Source of the DNA: Flavobacterium lipolyticum
GTDB lineage: Bacteria; Bacteroidota; Bacteroidia; Flavobacteriales; Flavobacteriaceae
Reading direction: 5' to 3'
DNA: 64,000 bases
Assembly (NCBI RefSeq): GCF_020905335.1
Contig: NZ_JAJJMN010000001.1
Span: forward strand, 558,001 to 622,000
In this document: positions 43,065 through 52,089 of the stretch, piece by piece
How the letters are laid out: each line of letters opens with the position of its first letter
Numbering within the stretch: the first letter of the stretch is position 1
The notes under the pieces: generated by a model
Told to the model about the DNA's origin: nothing
Seen by the model: the letters and a program-made list of their open reading frames with translations, nothing else
Database searches by the model: none
Made by a program: the position numbers and the translations under genes

Positions 43065-45299
43065 CTACAAAACCAATAATCCGAACTCACGCAAAGTATT
43101 GACGGGTTTGGAATACCAGAATAGCTCGAAATCGTCTAAATTGGTCTCAAAATCATTCTTCACTTCCTGAAAAGTGTAATTTTTAGTATTTGAAATAGCC
43201 ATTTTACTTAAAATTTGAACCAGCCATTCTCCTTCTTCTTTATTCGTCTGAATGTTGAAACTTTCTTTTTTATCATGGAAAGTAAAACTCATCATTTCCC
43301 AGCTTCTTCCTTTTTTAGATTTTGTGAAATGCTCCACAAATGGTTTTCCACCTAACCAGACAACTTTTGCATTCGGTTTGGTATTGAAGTCATTTCCTTC
43401 TTCAAGGGCATTAAAAATAAAGTCGGGATCTATTTTGGTCTTCGGTATTTTAAAATCAAACCAATCCTGCAATTCGTAATCAAAACAGATTCCGTGCATA
43501 AAATTAAAAAGTGATTTCTTCAATCCAAAACTAAACTTATCGTGATTGATTCCTGTAGAATCGGTATAATCAATATCATTATTGGCAAAAGTTCCGATAG
43601 CTTCCGTTGCTTTTGTGACACCAAATTTTTCCGGATACAATCCAACCGGACTGTGAGCTGTCATCGCAAACTGGTGCCAAAATCCCGACTGCAGAATCCC
43701 TGCCTCGAATAACTGACGAACCATTTCGAGACTATCCACCGTTTCCTGAATGGTCTGAGTAGGATAACCGTACATCAAATAAGCATGAACCATGATTCCG
43801 GCTTCGGTAAAATTTCGGGTTACTCTAGCAACCTGTTCTACTGTTACACCTTTGTCAATTAACTTTAATAATCGGTCTGAGGCCACTTCTAAACCACCTG
43901 ACACTGCAATACAGCCCGAAGCTTTAAGTAATAAGCACAAATCTTTCGAAAAACTTTTTTCAAATCGAATATTGGTCCACCACGTTACTGCTAATTTCCG
44001 ACGCAAAATTTCTAAAGCCAAAGCACGCATCAATGCCGGCGGTGCTGCTTCATCTACAAAATGAAATCCATTCTGCCCTGTTTGCAGCATCATTTCCTCC
44101 ATTCGATCGCACAATAAATTAGCCGCTACCGGTTCGTAAACTTTTATATAATCTAATGAGATATCACAAAAGGTACATTTTCCCCAATAACAACCGTGCG
44201 CCATAGTGAGTTTGTTCCAACGTCCGTCACTCCACATCCGGTGCATGGGATTCACAATTTCGATTACCGAAATGTACTTATCCAAAGGCAGATCCGAATA
44301 ATCGGGAGTTCCAACCTGAGACTGTTTATAATCGTGTTTTAAGGAATTGTTTTTGTAGACTACTTCTCCGTTTTCCAGCAGAAAAGTTCTTTTGTATCGC
44401 TTCTCTTCCCTCGACTCCGCTCGGGACGACAAGCTTTCAATAAGTTCTTCAATAGGAACTTCTCCGTCATCCAGAGTAATAAAATCAAAAAACTCAAAAA
44501 CTCGTTGATCCGAAAGTGAACGCAATTCAGTATTTGGGAAACCTCCGCCCATCGAAATTTTAATTTCCGGATGATGCTGTTTTACCCATTGTGCACATCT
44601 GAAAGCACTGTACAAATTCCCCGGAAAAGGAACGGATATCAAAAAAAATGTAGGCTGAACAATTTCTATTCTTTCTTTTAAAATCGAAATTAAAATGGCA
44701 TCGATGTAGGTTGGTTCCTGCTGTAAAGCTTCGTACAATTCATCAAACGAATTGGCACTTCGTCCTAAACGTTCGGCATATCGGCTGAAACCAAAATTCT
44801 CATCGATACATTCCACAATAAAATCCGAAATATCCTCGAGATACAGGGTCGCGAGATGCTTGGCTTTATCCTGTGTTCCCATGGTTCCGAAAGCCCAATC
44901 CAATTCTTCCAACTGTGCAAAACGGGAGGCCTCGGGCAGAAAATCTTCCTGACAGATCTGTAAGGCCAAAGTTGGATTTTTCCCTTGCAGAAACTGAATT
45001 ACTGCATCAATTGTTTTGATGTATTCGTCCTGCAATGCAAAAATACGTTTGGAATTATCTGAAATGTCATCCCTTGACTCCGCTCGGGAGGACAAATCTT
45101 TAAAAAGATTTTCAGAATAAAGAAACAAATCAATTAAACCCTTCTTCGAAAACAATTCCAGAATTACATCAATACCCAAATCAGCCTGAACCGATTCGAT
45201 ATTTTTGGTATTCAGAAAACCTTTTATATACGCCGTCGCCGGATACGGGGTATTCAGTTGCGTAAAAGGTGGCGTAATTACAAAAAGTTTTGTTTTCAA
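43065..45299 (-). CDS. B12-binding-type radical SAM protein with two in-frame repeat insertions
   Basis: This 744-residue protein starts KTKLFVITPPFTQLNTPYPATAYIKG, a cobalamin-binding-like N-terminus, continuing to FFLISVPFPGNLYSAFRCAQWVKQHHP and KISMGGGFPNTELR. The radical SAM core has GCYWGKCTFCDIS with four residues between the first two Cys, then GGLEVASDRLL and HAYLMYGYPTQT. Two 10-residue insertions LSSRAESRxx (about residues 69-78 and 290-299) are encoded by copies of one 29-nt repeat. I use the TTG at 45299; the TTG at 45350 coincides with a -33 element of a promoter (-7 at 45318-45325), so it cannot be the start of that transcript. Substrate unknown. Confidence 0.85.
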   Translation of the reverse strand: MKTKLFVITPPFTQLNTPYPATAYIKGFLNTKNIESVQADLGIDVILELFSKKGLIDLFLYSENLFKDLSSRAESRDDISDNSKRIFALQDEYIKTIDAVIQFLQGKNPTLALQICQEDFLPEASRFAQLEELDWAFGTMGTQDKAKHLATLYLEDISDFIVECIDENFGFSRYAERLGRSANSFDELYEALQQEPTYIDAILISILKERIEIVQPTFFLISVPFPGNLYSAFRCAQWVKQHHPEIKISMGGGFPNTELRSLSDQRVFEFFDFITLDDGEVPIEELIESLSSRAESREEKRYKRTFLLENGEVVYKNNSLKHDYKQSQVGTPDYSDLPLDKYISVIEIVNPMHRMWSDGRWNKLTMAHGCYWGKCTFCDISLDYIKVYEPVAANLLCDRMEEMMLQTGQNGFHFVDEAAPPALMRALALEILRRKLAVTWWTNIRFEKSFSKDLCLLLKASGCIAVSGGLEVASDRLLKLIDKGVTVEQVARVTRNFTEAGIMVHAYLMYGYPTQTIQETVDSLEMVRQLFEAGILQSGFWHQFAMTAHSPVGLYPEKFGVTKATEAIGTFANNDIDYTDSTGINHDKFSFGLKKSLFNFMHGICFDYELQDWFDFKIPKTKIDPDFIFNALEEGNDFNTKPNAKVVWLGGKPFVEHFTKSKKGRSWEMMSFTFHDKKESFNIQTNKEEGEWLVQILSKMAISNTKNYTFQEVKNDFETNLDDFELFWYSKPVNTLREFGLLVL
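44404..44432. repeat. Coding repeat copy 2 inside the radical SAM gene
   Basis: This 29-nt element, 26 of 29 identical to the copy at 45067-45095, is in the same reading frame and encodes LSSRAESREE on the minus strand. The core reads GACTCCGCTCGGGA. Confidence 0.75.
45067..45095. repeat. Coding repeat copy 1 inside the radical SAM gene
   Basis: This 29-nt partly palindromic element encodes LSSRAESRDD on the minus strand. It falls between predicted helices, in a variable loop. Confidence 0.75.
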
Positions 45300-45317
45300 A
45301 AGGAATTTATTTTTTTG

Positions 45318-45350
45318 CAAAAATACGGGATATTTATAATCATTTGACAA
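45318..45350 (-). promoter_or_regulatory. Promoter of the radical SAM gene
   Basis: On the minus strand TTG (45350-45348) is followed after 22 bp by TATTTTTG (45325-45318). Transcription would start near 45312, which supports translation from the TTG at 45299. Confidence 0.55.
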
Positions 45351-45462
45351 AAGAAATAAATCTAATTATTTCGTTAACGTCATCAAATGTTATAAGTTTT
45401 TATTTATTGAAATAAAACTTGCAAACATTTGTATTTCATAATCTACAGCATCGTTTTTTGGT

Positions 45463-45470
45463 TATATTTG
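45463..45470 (+). promoter_or_regulatory. -7 box of the giant adhesin gene
   Basis: TATATTTG fits TAnnTTTG, 18 bp before the ATG at 45489. It matches the box before the other T9SS gene at 19233-19240, including the two bases after it (CT). Confidence 0.5.
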
Positions 45471-45488
45471 CTTACAAATTTTCTCTAA

Positions 45489-48400
45489 ATGATGCTAAGA
45501 ACTTTACTCCTATTTATTGTTTTTATCAAATGTTCTTGTGTTTTTGCGCAAGAAATGAATACTAATTCATCTAATAGTATTTTATTAGAAGATAAACATG
45601 GTCATCTCATTCAAAATTTGGAAGAGCAAAAACAATTTTTGAAAATTAGGGAGGCAAAGATGAAAGCTGAAATCCTGAATTTAAAAAAAGTAATTTTGAA
45701 TTCGAAAGGGAGAAATTCGACTTCAAAAACTGCCGCTACTCTTCAAGGAGTAGAAATATGTACAAATGGAGGTTTTGAGCAATATGAAACTATAAACGGA
45801 AGCAGTTATCTTAAGAATTTTCTTTATACAATAGGTGATCCTCCCGGTCCAACGCAGTGCCGATCGATTACCAATACTGCCGATTCATACATCAATCGCT
45901 ATAACCCTAATAATATGAACATTATGGCGACCAGTGTTTCCTCCAATTTGGTTGACCCCTATATAGGAGACATTAAAGCATTTGATCAATATACTCTTAA
46001 AATTAATCATGAGAACTCCTCTACCTATGGTTCTATTGTTCAAGGTAAAAGGTTTAAAACAAACAATGAAAATTATCTGAAATTTAACTACAAAGCGGTA
46101 TTACAAAGTGTGTACGACAATAGCCACACTGATAATCAGGCTTTTGTAAAAGCCCGAATTTTAGATAAAAATAAGACCGTTGTTAGCGAATTTTGTTTGG
46201 TAGGAGATGAAAAAAATTGCATTTTCAGTAAGGTTCCGAGTCAAAATTCCGGTTATGTTACTTTATACACTCCCAATTGGCAATCAGGAATACTGGACAT
46301 TTCATCAATTCCTAATTACGAAGAATTTACCGTTGAGTTTATGGCTTCCAGATGTGGATTGGGAGGACATTTCGGATATATGTATGTTGATGATGTTTGT
46401 ATCTTACAATCCGCAGAAAACTTACAAGGTTCTATAGAGCTTGATCCTTTGAATAAAGTTTGTCCAACTTTACCAATTTCAGTATGCGGTAGTTATACGA
46501 TTCCTAATTCCGGAGGAATTTCTGCCTCAGTAAAAAAAATCACTTTAAATGTTTACAACAGTAATAATGTGTCAATTTATAACACATCAACTACTTCAAA
46601 CCTGGACACAACAAACAAAAAATTTTGTTTTACATTAAAAAGCAGTGATCTTCCAAATATTACAAATGCTAATTATAATGTAGGTGTACAAATAGATTAT
46701 GATATTTCCGGAACTTCTTGCTCAGGAACCACATTTGATTCTGCTATAGATCCCGATGCAAATCCTGGCTGGGATATTTCTTTTTTGAATTGTTCTTCAA
46801 GTTGTACCATTAATGTTACGACAGCCAAAATATCTCAATGTGACGCAAACCGTGATGGAAATGAAAATTTTGATTTATCTAGATTAAATTCTTTAATAGT
46901 TCCTTCTACAGCGGGCTTAAACTTTAGTTATTTCAAAAATTACAATGAGGCGGAGTCCAATTTGAATGCTATTACCAATTTTACAAGTTATCCAAGTTCA
47001 AGTGCTTCTATTTTTGTTAGAGTCAGCAAGGATGCCACTTGCTACAAAATAATTTCTGCCAATTTAGAGGTAAGAAATCCCACAGCAAATATTACAGGTA
47101 TCCTAAATGTTTGCTCTGGAAGCACTGTATTAACCGCTTCGCCAGGGGCTTCGTATTTATGGAATACCGGTGGAACTACGCAAAGTATTACCGTAACTTC
47201 GTTAGGAAATTACTCTGTTACTGTTACAGATTCTTTTGGATGCTCCAGCAATGCCAATGTTACTATCGAACCAAGTCAAACTGCCGTTTCTCCTACTTTA
47301 CAGATTACGCAGCCCTCTTGTTTTTCCACTACAGGAACAATAAAAGTAACTTCGACGGCATCACAATATAGTTTTGATGATGGCGTAACCTGGAGCGCAA
47401 GCGATACGAAGAGTAATTTATATCCCGGAACCTATTTAGTAAAAATAAAGACCGTGAATGGATGTACTTCTTATTCTCAAAGTGTAATTATTACAGCTGC
47501 TTCTACTCTGTATCCAAATTACACTTATATCAATCCTTTATTTTGCGGAGATAAGGGAAGTATTACCATTACAACTCCTGCTGCATACTATAGCTTTGAC
47601 GATGGCGCAACTTGGGTAAATAATTCTACTGCTAACAATCTTTCACCGGCAAATTATAAAATTCGTACCAAAGATTTACAAGGTTGTATTTCGTCGGCAA
47701 ACAATGTACTCATCAGCAGCAATACGCTGGAAACTCCCACTTATACAATCGTATTACCCGCTTGTAGTACAAAAGGAAGTATTACCATCAATACTCTTTC
47801 TGATTTTTACACTTTTGATGGAGGAACTACATGGGTTACCAATAATACAATGAGTAATTTAAATGCGGGAAGCTATTCTTTAGGAATTAAAAATGCCTTA
47901 GGCTGTACTTCCTATTATACTTATGCGTATTTAAATAATTTTAAAGATTCCTATCCTCAATATACAACTGAACAACCTATTTGCGGAGTAGACGGAAGTA
48001 TTACAATTACTACACCAGCAGATTTGTACAGTTTTGATAATGGAGTAACCTGGACAAGCAATAATGTTAAAATTTTACCTTTTGGAAACTATCAAATAAA
48101 AATAAAAAACAGTGCGGGATGTATCAGCTCCGCTAATTATGCTTCTCTAAATCAACCTTATATAAGTTCACCAATTACTTCCATAGAACACCCAACTTGT
48201 GGTGTAAACGGAAAAATTACTATTAACTCATTATCCGATTTTTATAGTTTTGACAATGGTGCGACCTGGACAACTCTTAATTCTAAGTCATTACCTCCTG
48301 GTGTTTATACCGTAATTACAAAAAATAATCTTGGCTGTACCTCATATCCAACTGGCGTTTATTTAAACAATCCCAATATAGATCTACCTGATTATACTGT

Positions 48401-51400
48401 TGTTCAACCTACTTGTACGTCGTCGGGCAGCATTACAATAAATACAGCTGCCAGTTTCTATAGTTTTGATGGAGGTTATACCTGGGGAACTTCTTCTTCC
48501 TTATCAAATCTTAATTCTTATAAATTTTACAACCTTACAATAAAAAACAGTTTAGGATGTGTTTCTAACTCCGTAGGTGTTTCAATTAACACCCCAAAGC
48601 TCCCTGTTCCGGATTATACAGTTACGAATCCAAGTTGTGGAAATATTGGTAATATTACATTCAACACTACTGCAGATTATTATAGTATCGATGGTGGTGC
48701 AAACTGGAGTACCAGTAATGTTTTTAATAATTTAAGCCAGGGATCTTACAATTTAATTATAAAAAAGAGTAACTGTACATCTAATTCCATTTACATTTAT
48801 TTGGATCCCTCTAAGCTGGCACAACCTAATTTAACCATCACACAGCCAGGATGCGGTACAAAAGGCAGTATTAAAATTAATACGACTGCCAGCTTTTATA
48901 GTATTGACGGGGTAAATTGGGGAACAAATCCTATTTTTTCTGATCTTCCGGCAGGATATTATTTCCCAGCGATTAAAAATGCCGTAGGTTGTATTTCCAG
49001 CTCAAACGGGGTATCACTTCAAGAGTTTTTTCTCCCGGCACCCACCTTTAAAACAACACAGCCTACTTGTGGAGTTGGAGGAAGCATAACCTTTACTTCA
49101 ACTGAAGCACAATACAGCATAGATGGAGGCAGAAACTGGAGTACTAGTCCTGTATTTACTAATCTAAGTCCAAACACTTATTATTTATTAGTAAAAAATG
49201 CTACCGGATGCACATCTTCGTCTTACGGTGTATATGCCAACTTGCAGCAATATTATTTACCCAATCCAGATTTTACATTAATTCAGCCAACGTGCGGCAT
49301 TGATGGAAGTATTACTATTGCAACAGTTGCAAGTTCTTATAGTTTTGACAATGGTAATACCTGGACAACTAACCCAACTCTTTCAGGACTTACTTCTGGT
49401 TATTACAACATCATGATAAAAAATGCAGCGGGTTGTAAATCTTATGGTTTATCAATAAGTATTGCTCCTTATTATCTTCCTAATCCCAATATAAAAGTAG
49501 CACAACCAAGCTGCGGAAATGGAGGAAGCATTACCGTTACAACTCCTGCTGACAATTATAGTTTTGATGGAGGCAGCACTTGGACTACAAATCCAATTTT
49601 ATTAAATCCTGCAAGCTCGTATTATACTATTCTTATTAAAAATGCAAAAGGTTGTAAATCAAATTCACAATATGTCAACATAAACAAATTTTATCTATCC
49701 TCACCAAATATATCCGCTATTCAACCCAACTGTAGTACTACTACGGGAACTATAATAGTAAATACTACTGCAGACCAATATAGCTTTGATGGAGGAATAA
49801 CCTGGACTACAAGTCCTGTAAAGAAAAATTTAGCAGGCGGCCCCTACAATGTATTAATAAAAAACACTCTGGGCTGTACCTCTAGCCGCAGCTATATCCA
49901 TATAAATACACCTCCTGCAATTCCTGCTGCACCTGCTGTAACCAAAGTTCAACCTTCTTCCTGCGATGCTACTGATGGCAGCATCACCATAACTACACCA
50001 GCTATAAGTTATAGTTTCAATGATGGAAACAGTTGGACAACAAGTCCTACGAAAATAAATGTGGGGGCTGGTACCTATATTATTAAAATCAAAACAAATT
50101 CATATAGTTGCGAGTCATCAACAGCTGTTGTCAATTTAAGTGCTGGTCCTGCAATTGCAGCTCCGGTTTTTACTACCACACAGCCAAACTGCAGCTCATC
50201 AAAAGGCTCTATTACCATTACAACAAATGCTGCTACTTATAGCTTTGACAACGGATTAACCTATGTTTTTTCTAATACAAAAACAGATCTTCCTCCGGGT
50301 ATTTATTTCATAAAAATTAAAAATTCAGCAGGTTGTATTTCAGATGCTGCTCCGGTCACGATCTCGCCATTATTACCGCTTGCTGCTCCTGACTTTACAG
50401 CAGTTCAACCTACTTGCACCAATTTTACAGGGTCAATTACAATTAATACCGTAGCCGATTTTTATAGTTTTGATAACGGAATCACGTTTGGGACCTCCAA
50501 TACAAAATCTAATCTGTCTGCAGGAACCTATAATTTGATTGTTAAATATAATTCGGGTTGTATTTCTCTTGCCACTGCCATTACTATACAAGCCGCACCT
50601 GCAATTCCTGAAGCACCACAAGTTGTAGTCACAAACCCAACTGGCTGTAATCCTACAGGCACTATTACGGTTTCAACGGTTGCAAATCTGTATAGTTTTG
50701 ACGATGGCCTTACCTGGAACAACAGCAATACTGCCAGTTTATCTCCCGGAAATTATTCTGTTCGAATAAAATACACAAATGGCTGTGAATCTATTCCGTA
50801 TAGAACCACCATCAATGCAGCGCCAAATGCTCCCGCAGCTCCAATTTTTACTATTACACAACCTATCACTTGCAGCAATCCATTTGGCTCAATTTTAATT
50901 ACAAACCCTGCTGATCAATATAGTTTTGACAATGGTAAAACGTATTCAGCCAGTCCAAATTCAGGAAATTTAATCGTCGGAACCTATATGGTTCGTGTTA
51001 AAAATAGCATCGGCTGTGAATCTGCTCCAATATCTGCAACCATTAACCGTCCAACAGATTATCCGAACGAACCTGCATTTACAACTATCCAGCCTGATTG
51101 CAGTAATCCTAATGGTGCTATTACAATTACCGATGCTGCATCTGAATATAGTTTCGATAATGGTGTTAGCTGGACTACAACTGCAATGAAATCGAATCTT
51201 GCTCCCGACACCTATTTTATTAAGGTAAAAAATAATAAGGGCTGTTCTTCAAATGCAACCACAGTTACTATAATTCCTTTTACAAATTTCACTCAAAATC
51301 CAGCTTTATCCGGTCCCCAAACATTCTGTATTGAACAAAATGCCACGTTAAATTCAATTACGATCACAGGACAAAATATTAAATGGTATGATGCACCAGT

Positions 51401-52034
51401 AAACGGAAACACTTTACCAAAAACAACTTTATTAGACAGCAGAATTTATTACGCTACGCAAACATTAAACAATTGCGAAAGCCTAAGATTTCCTGTACCA
51501 GTAAAAGTTCAAAACACACCTATACCTAATGCCGATTCTCCTCAACAATTCTGTATTCAGAAAAATGCAAGAATTAGGGATATTAAAATAACAGGGCAAA
51601 ATATTAAATGGTACGAAACTCCTTCATCTACTATAAGCTTATCTGAAATAACTGAACTTGTAGACGGAATCACGTACTATGCTTCTCAGTCTTTTAGTGG
51701 TTGCGAGAGTGACAAAACCCCCGTTACAATCAATATTCTTGGAGCGACAATAGGAGAATGTATCTATTTTGTAGATGAACTTCCTTATCCTAAATTCTTT
51801 ACCCCAAATAATGATGGCTATAACGATACATGGACTATTGATTTTATCTATTTAGCCCCAAATACCGGAATTAAAATTTTTGACCGTTACGGAAAGTTTA
51901 TCAAAGAAATACGACCAGACAATCCCTGGGATGGGACATATCTTGGACAACAGGAACCATCTTCAGATTATTGGTTTACTGTTACAAGAATAAATGGAAA
52001 AGAAGCTAGAGGACATTTTAGTCTGAAACGATAA
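45489..52034 (+). CDS. Giant T9SS type B surface adhesin with 18 SprB-like modules
   Basis: This 2181-residue protein has a signal peptide (about residues 1-21, ending VFAQ). A short coiled coil (35-75) and an N-terminal domain of about 230 residues (jelly-roll-like, VDPYIGDIKAFDQYTLKI and GGHFGYMYVDDVCIL) follow, then a linker with PKD-like folds. Between about residues 600 and 1935 are 18 tandem modules of about 74 residues, each with QPxC, GSITI, YSFDxGxTW and a GC pair. Two Ig-like repeats (ITGQNIKWYD/ETP) and a type B sorting domain (KFFTPNNDGYNDTW, IFDRYGKFI, ending GHFSLKR) close it. The type IX system would place it on the surface, probably for adhesion or gliding. Confidence 0.9.
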   Translation: MMLRTLLLFIVFIKCSCVFAQEMNTNSSNSILLEDKHGHLIQNLEEQKQFLKIREAKMKAEILNLKKVILNSKGRNSTSKTAATLQGVEICTNGGFEQYETINGSSYLKNFLYTIGDPPGPTQCRSITNTADSYINRYNPNNMNIMATSVSSNLVDPYIGDIKAFDQYTLKINHENSSTYGSIVQGKRFKTNNENYLKFNYKAVLQSVYDNSHTDNQAFVKARILDKNKTVVSEFCLVGDEKNCIFSKVPSQNSGYVTLYTPNWQSGILDISSIPNYEEFTVEFMASRCGLGGHFGYMYVDDVCILQSAENLQGSIELDPLNKVCPTLPISVCGSYTIPNSGGISASVKKITLNVYNSNNVSIYNTSTTSNLDTTNKKFCFTLKSSDLPNITNANYNVGVQIDYDISGTSCSGTTFDSAIDPDANPGWDISFLNCSSSCTINVTTAKISQCDANRDGNENFDLSRLNSLIVPSTAGLNFSYFKNYNEAESNLNAITNFTSYPSSSASIFVRVSKDATCYKIISANLEVRNPTANITGILNVCSGSTVLTASPGASYLWNTGGTTQSITVTSLGNYSVTVTDSFGCSSNANVTIEPSQTAVSPTLQITQPSCFSTTGTIKVTSTASQYSFDDGVTWSASDTKSNLYPGTYLVKIKTVNGCTSYSQSVIITAASTLYPNYTYINPLFCGDKGSITITTPAAYYSFDDGATWVNNSTANNLSPANYKIRTKDLQGCISSANNVLISSNTLETPTYTIVLPACSTKGSITINTLSDFYTFDGGTTWVTNNTMSNLNAGSYSLGIKNALGCTSYYTYAYLNNFKDSYPQYTTEQPICGVDGSITITTPADLYSFDNGVTWTSNNVKILPFGNYQIKIKNSAGCISSANYASLNQPYISSPITSIEHPTCGVNGKITINSLSDFYSFDNGATWTTLNSKSLPPGVYTVITKNNLGCTSYPTGVYLNNPNIDLPDYTVVQPTCTSSGSITINTAASFYSFDGGYTWGTSSSLSNLNSYKFYNLTIKNSLGCVSNSVGVSINTPKLPVPDYTVTNPSCGNIGNITFNTTADYYSIDGGANWSTSNVFNNLSQGSYNLIIKKSNCTSNSIYIYLDPSKLAQPNLTITQPGCGTKGSIKINTTASFYSIDGVNWGTNPIFSDLPAGYYFPAIKNAVGCISSSNGVSLQEFFLPAPTFKTTQPTCGVGGSITFTSTEAQYSIDGGRNWSTSPVFTNLSPNTYYLLVKNATGCTSSSYGVYANLQQYYLPNPDFTLIQPTCGIDGSITIATVASSYSFDNGNTWTTNPTLSGLTSGYYNIMIKNAAGCKSYGLSISIAPYYLPNPNIKVAQPSCGNGGSITVTTPADNYSFDGGSTWTTNPILLNPASSYYTILIKNAKGCKSNSQYVNINKFYLSSPNISAIQPNCSTTTGTIIVNTTADQYSFDGGITWTTSPVKKNLAGGPYNVLIKNTLGCTSSRSYIHINTPPAIPAAPAVTKVQPSSCDATDGSITITTPAISYSFNDGNSWTTSPTKINVGAGTYIIKIKTNSYSCESSTAVVNLSAGPAIAAPVFTTTQPNCSSSKGSITITTNAATYSFDNGLTYVFSNTKTDLPPGIYFIKIKNSAGCISDAAPVTISPLLPLAAPDFTAVQPTCTNFTGSITINTVADFYSFDNGITFGTSNTKSNLSAGTYNLIVKYNSGCISLATAITIQAAPAIPEAPQVVVTNPTGCNPTGTITVSTVANLYSFDDGLTWNNSNTASLSPGNYSVRIKYTNGCESIPYRTTINAAPNAPAAPIFTITQPITCSNPFGSILITNPADQYSFDNGKTYSASPNSGNLIVGTYMVRVKNSIGCESAPISATINRPTDYPNEPAFTTIQPDCSNPNGAITITDAASEYSFDNGVSWTTTAMKSNLAPDTYFIKVKNNKGCSSNATTVTIIPFTNFTQNPALSGPQTFCIEQNATLNSITITGQNIKWYDAPVNGNTLPKTTLLDSRIYYATQTLNNCESLRFPVPVKVQNTPIPNADSPQQFCIQKNARIRDIKITGQNIKWYETPSSTISLSEITELVDGITYYASQSFSGCESDKTPVTINILGATIGECIYFVDELPYPKFFTPNNDGYNDTWTIDFIYLAPNTGIKIFDRYGKFIKEIRPDNPWDGTYLGQQEPSSDYWFTVTRINGKEARGHFSLKR
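47287..51290 (+). repeat. Tandem coding repeats, 18 x about 222 bp
   Basis: Counted by the recurring YSFDxGxTW motif (variants YTFDGG, YSIDGG, YSFNDG), 18 units lie head to tail within the adhesin gene. The DNA copies have diverged strongly, which argues for old duplication and selection at the protein level. Confidence 0.85.
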
Positions 52035-52041
52035 AATATGC

Positions 52042-52080
52042 CATCGCAAAGCTTTATCAATACTAAACTTTGCGATGTTT
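52042..52080. terminator. Terminator after the giant adhesin
   Basis: A perfect 10-bp stem (CATCGCAAAG with CTTTGCGATG), a 16-nt loop and TTT lie 8 bp past the stop codon, between two converging genes. Confidence 0.75.
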
Positions 52081-52089
52081 CTGTTACAC

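Noticed and set aside
43065..45350. Frameshift in the radical SAM gene caused by repeats
   Set aside because: Both 29-nt copies keep the frame with flanking sequence adding up to whole codons, and the protein is full length.
47287..51290. Regular repeats that could suggest a CRISPR array
   Set aside because: Period is about 222 bp, the frame is open throughout, and similarity is at the protein level, so these are adhesin modules.
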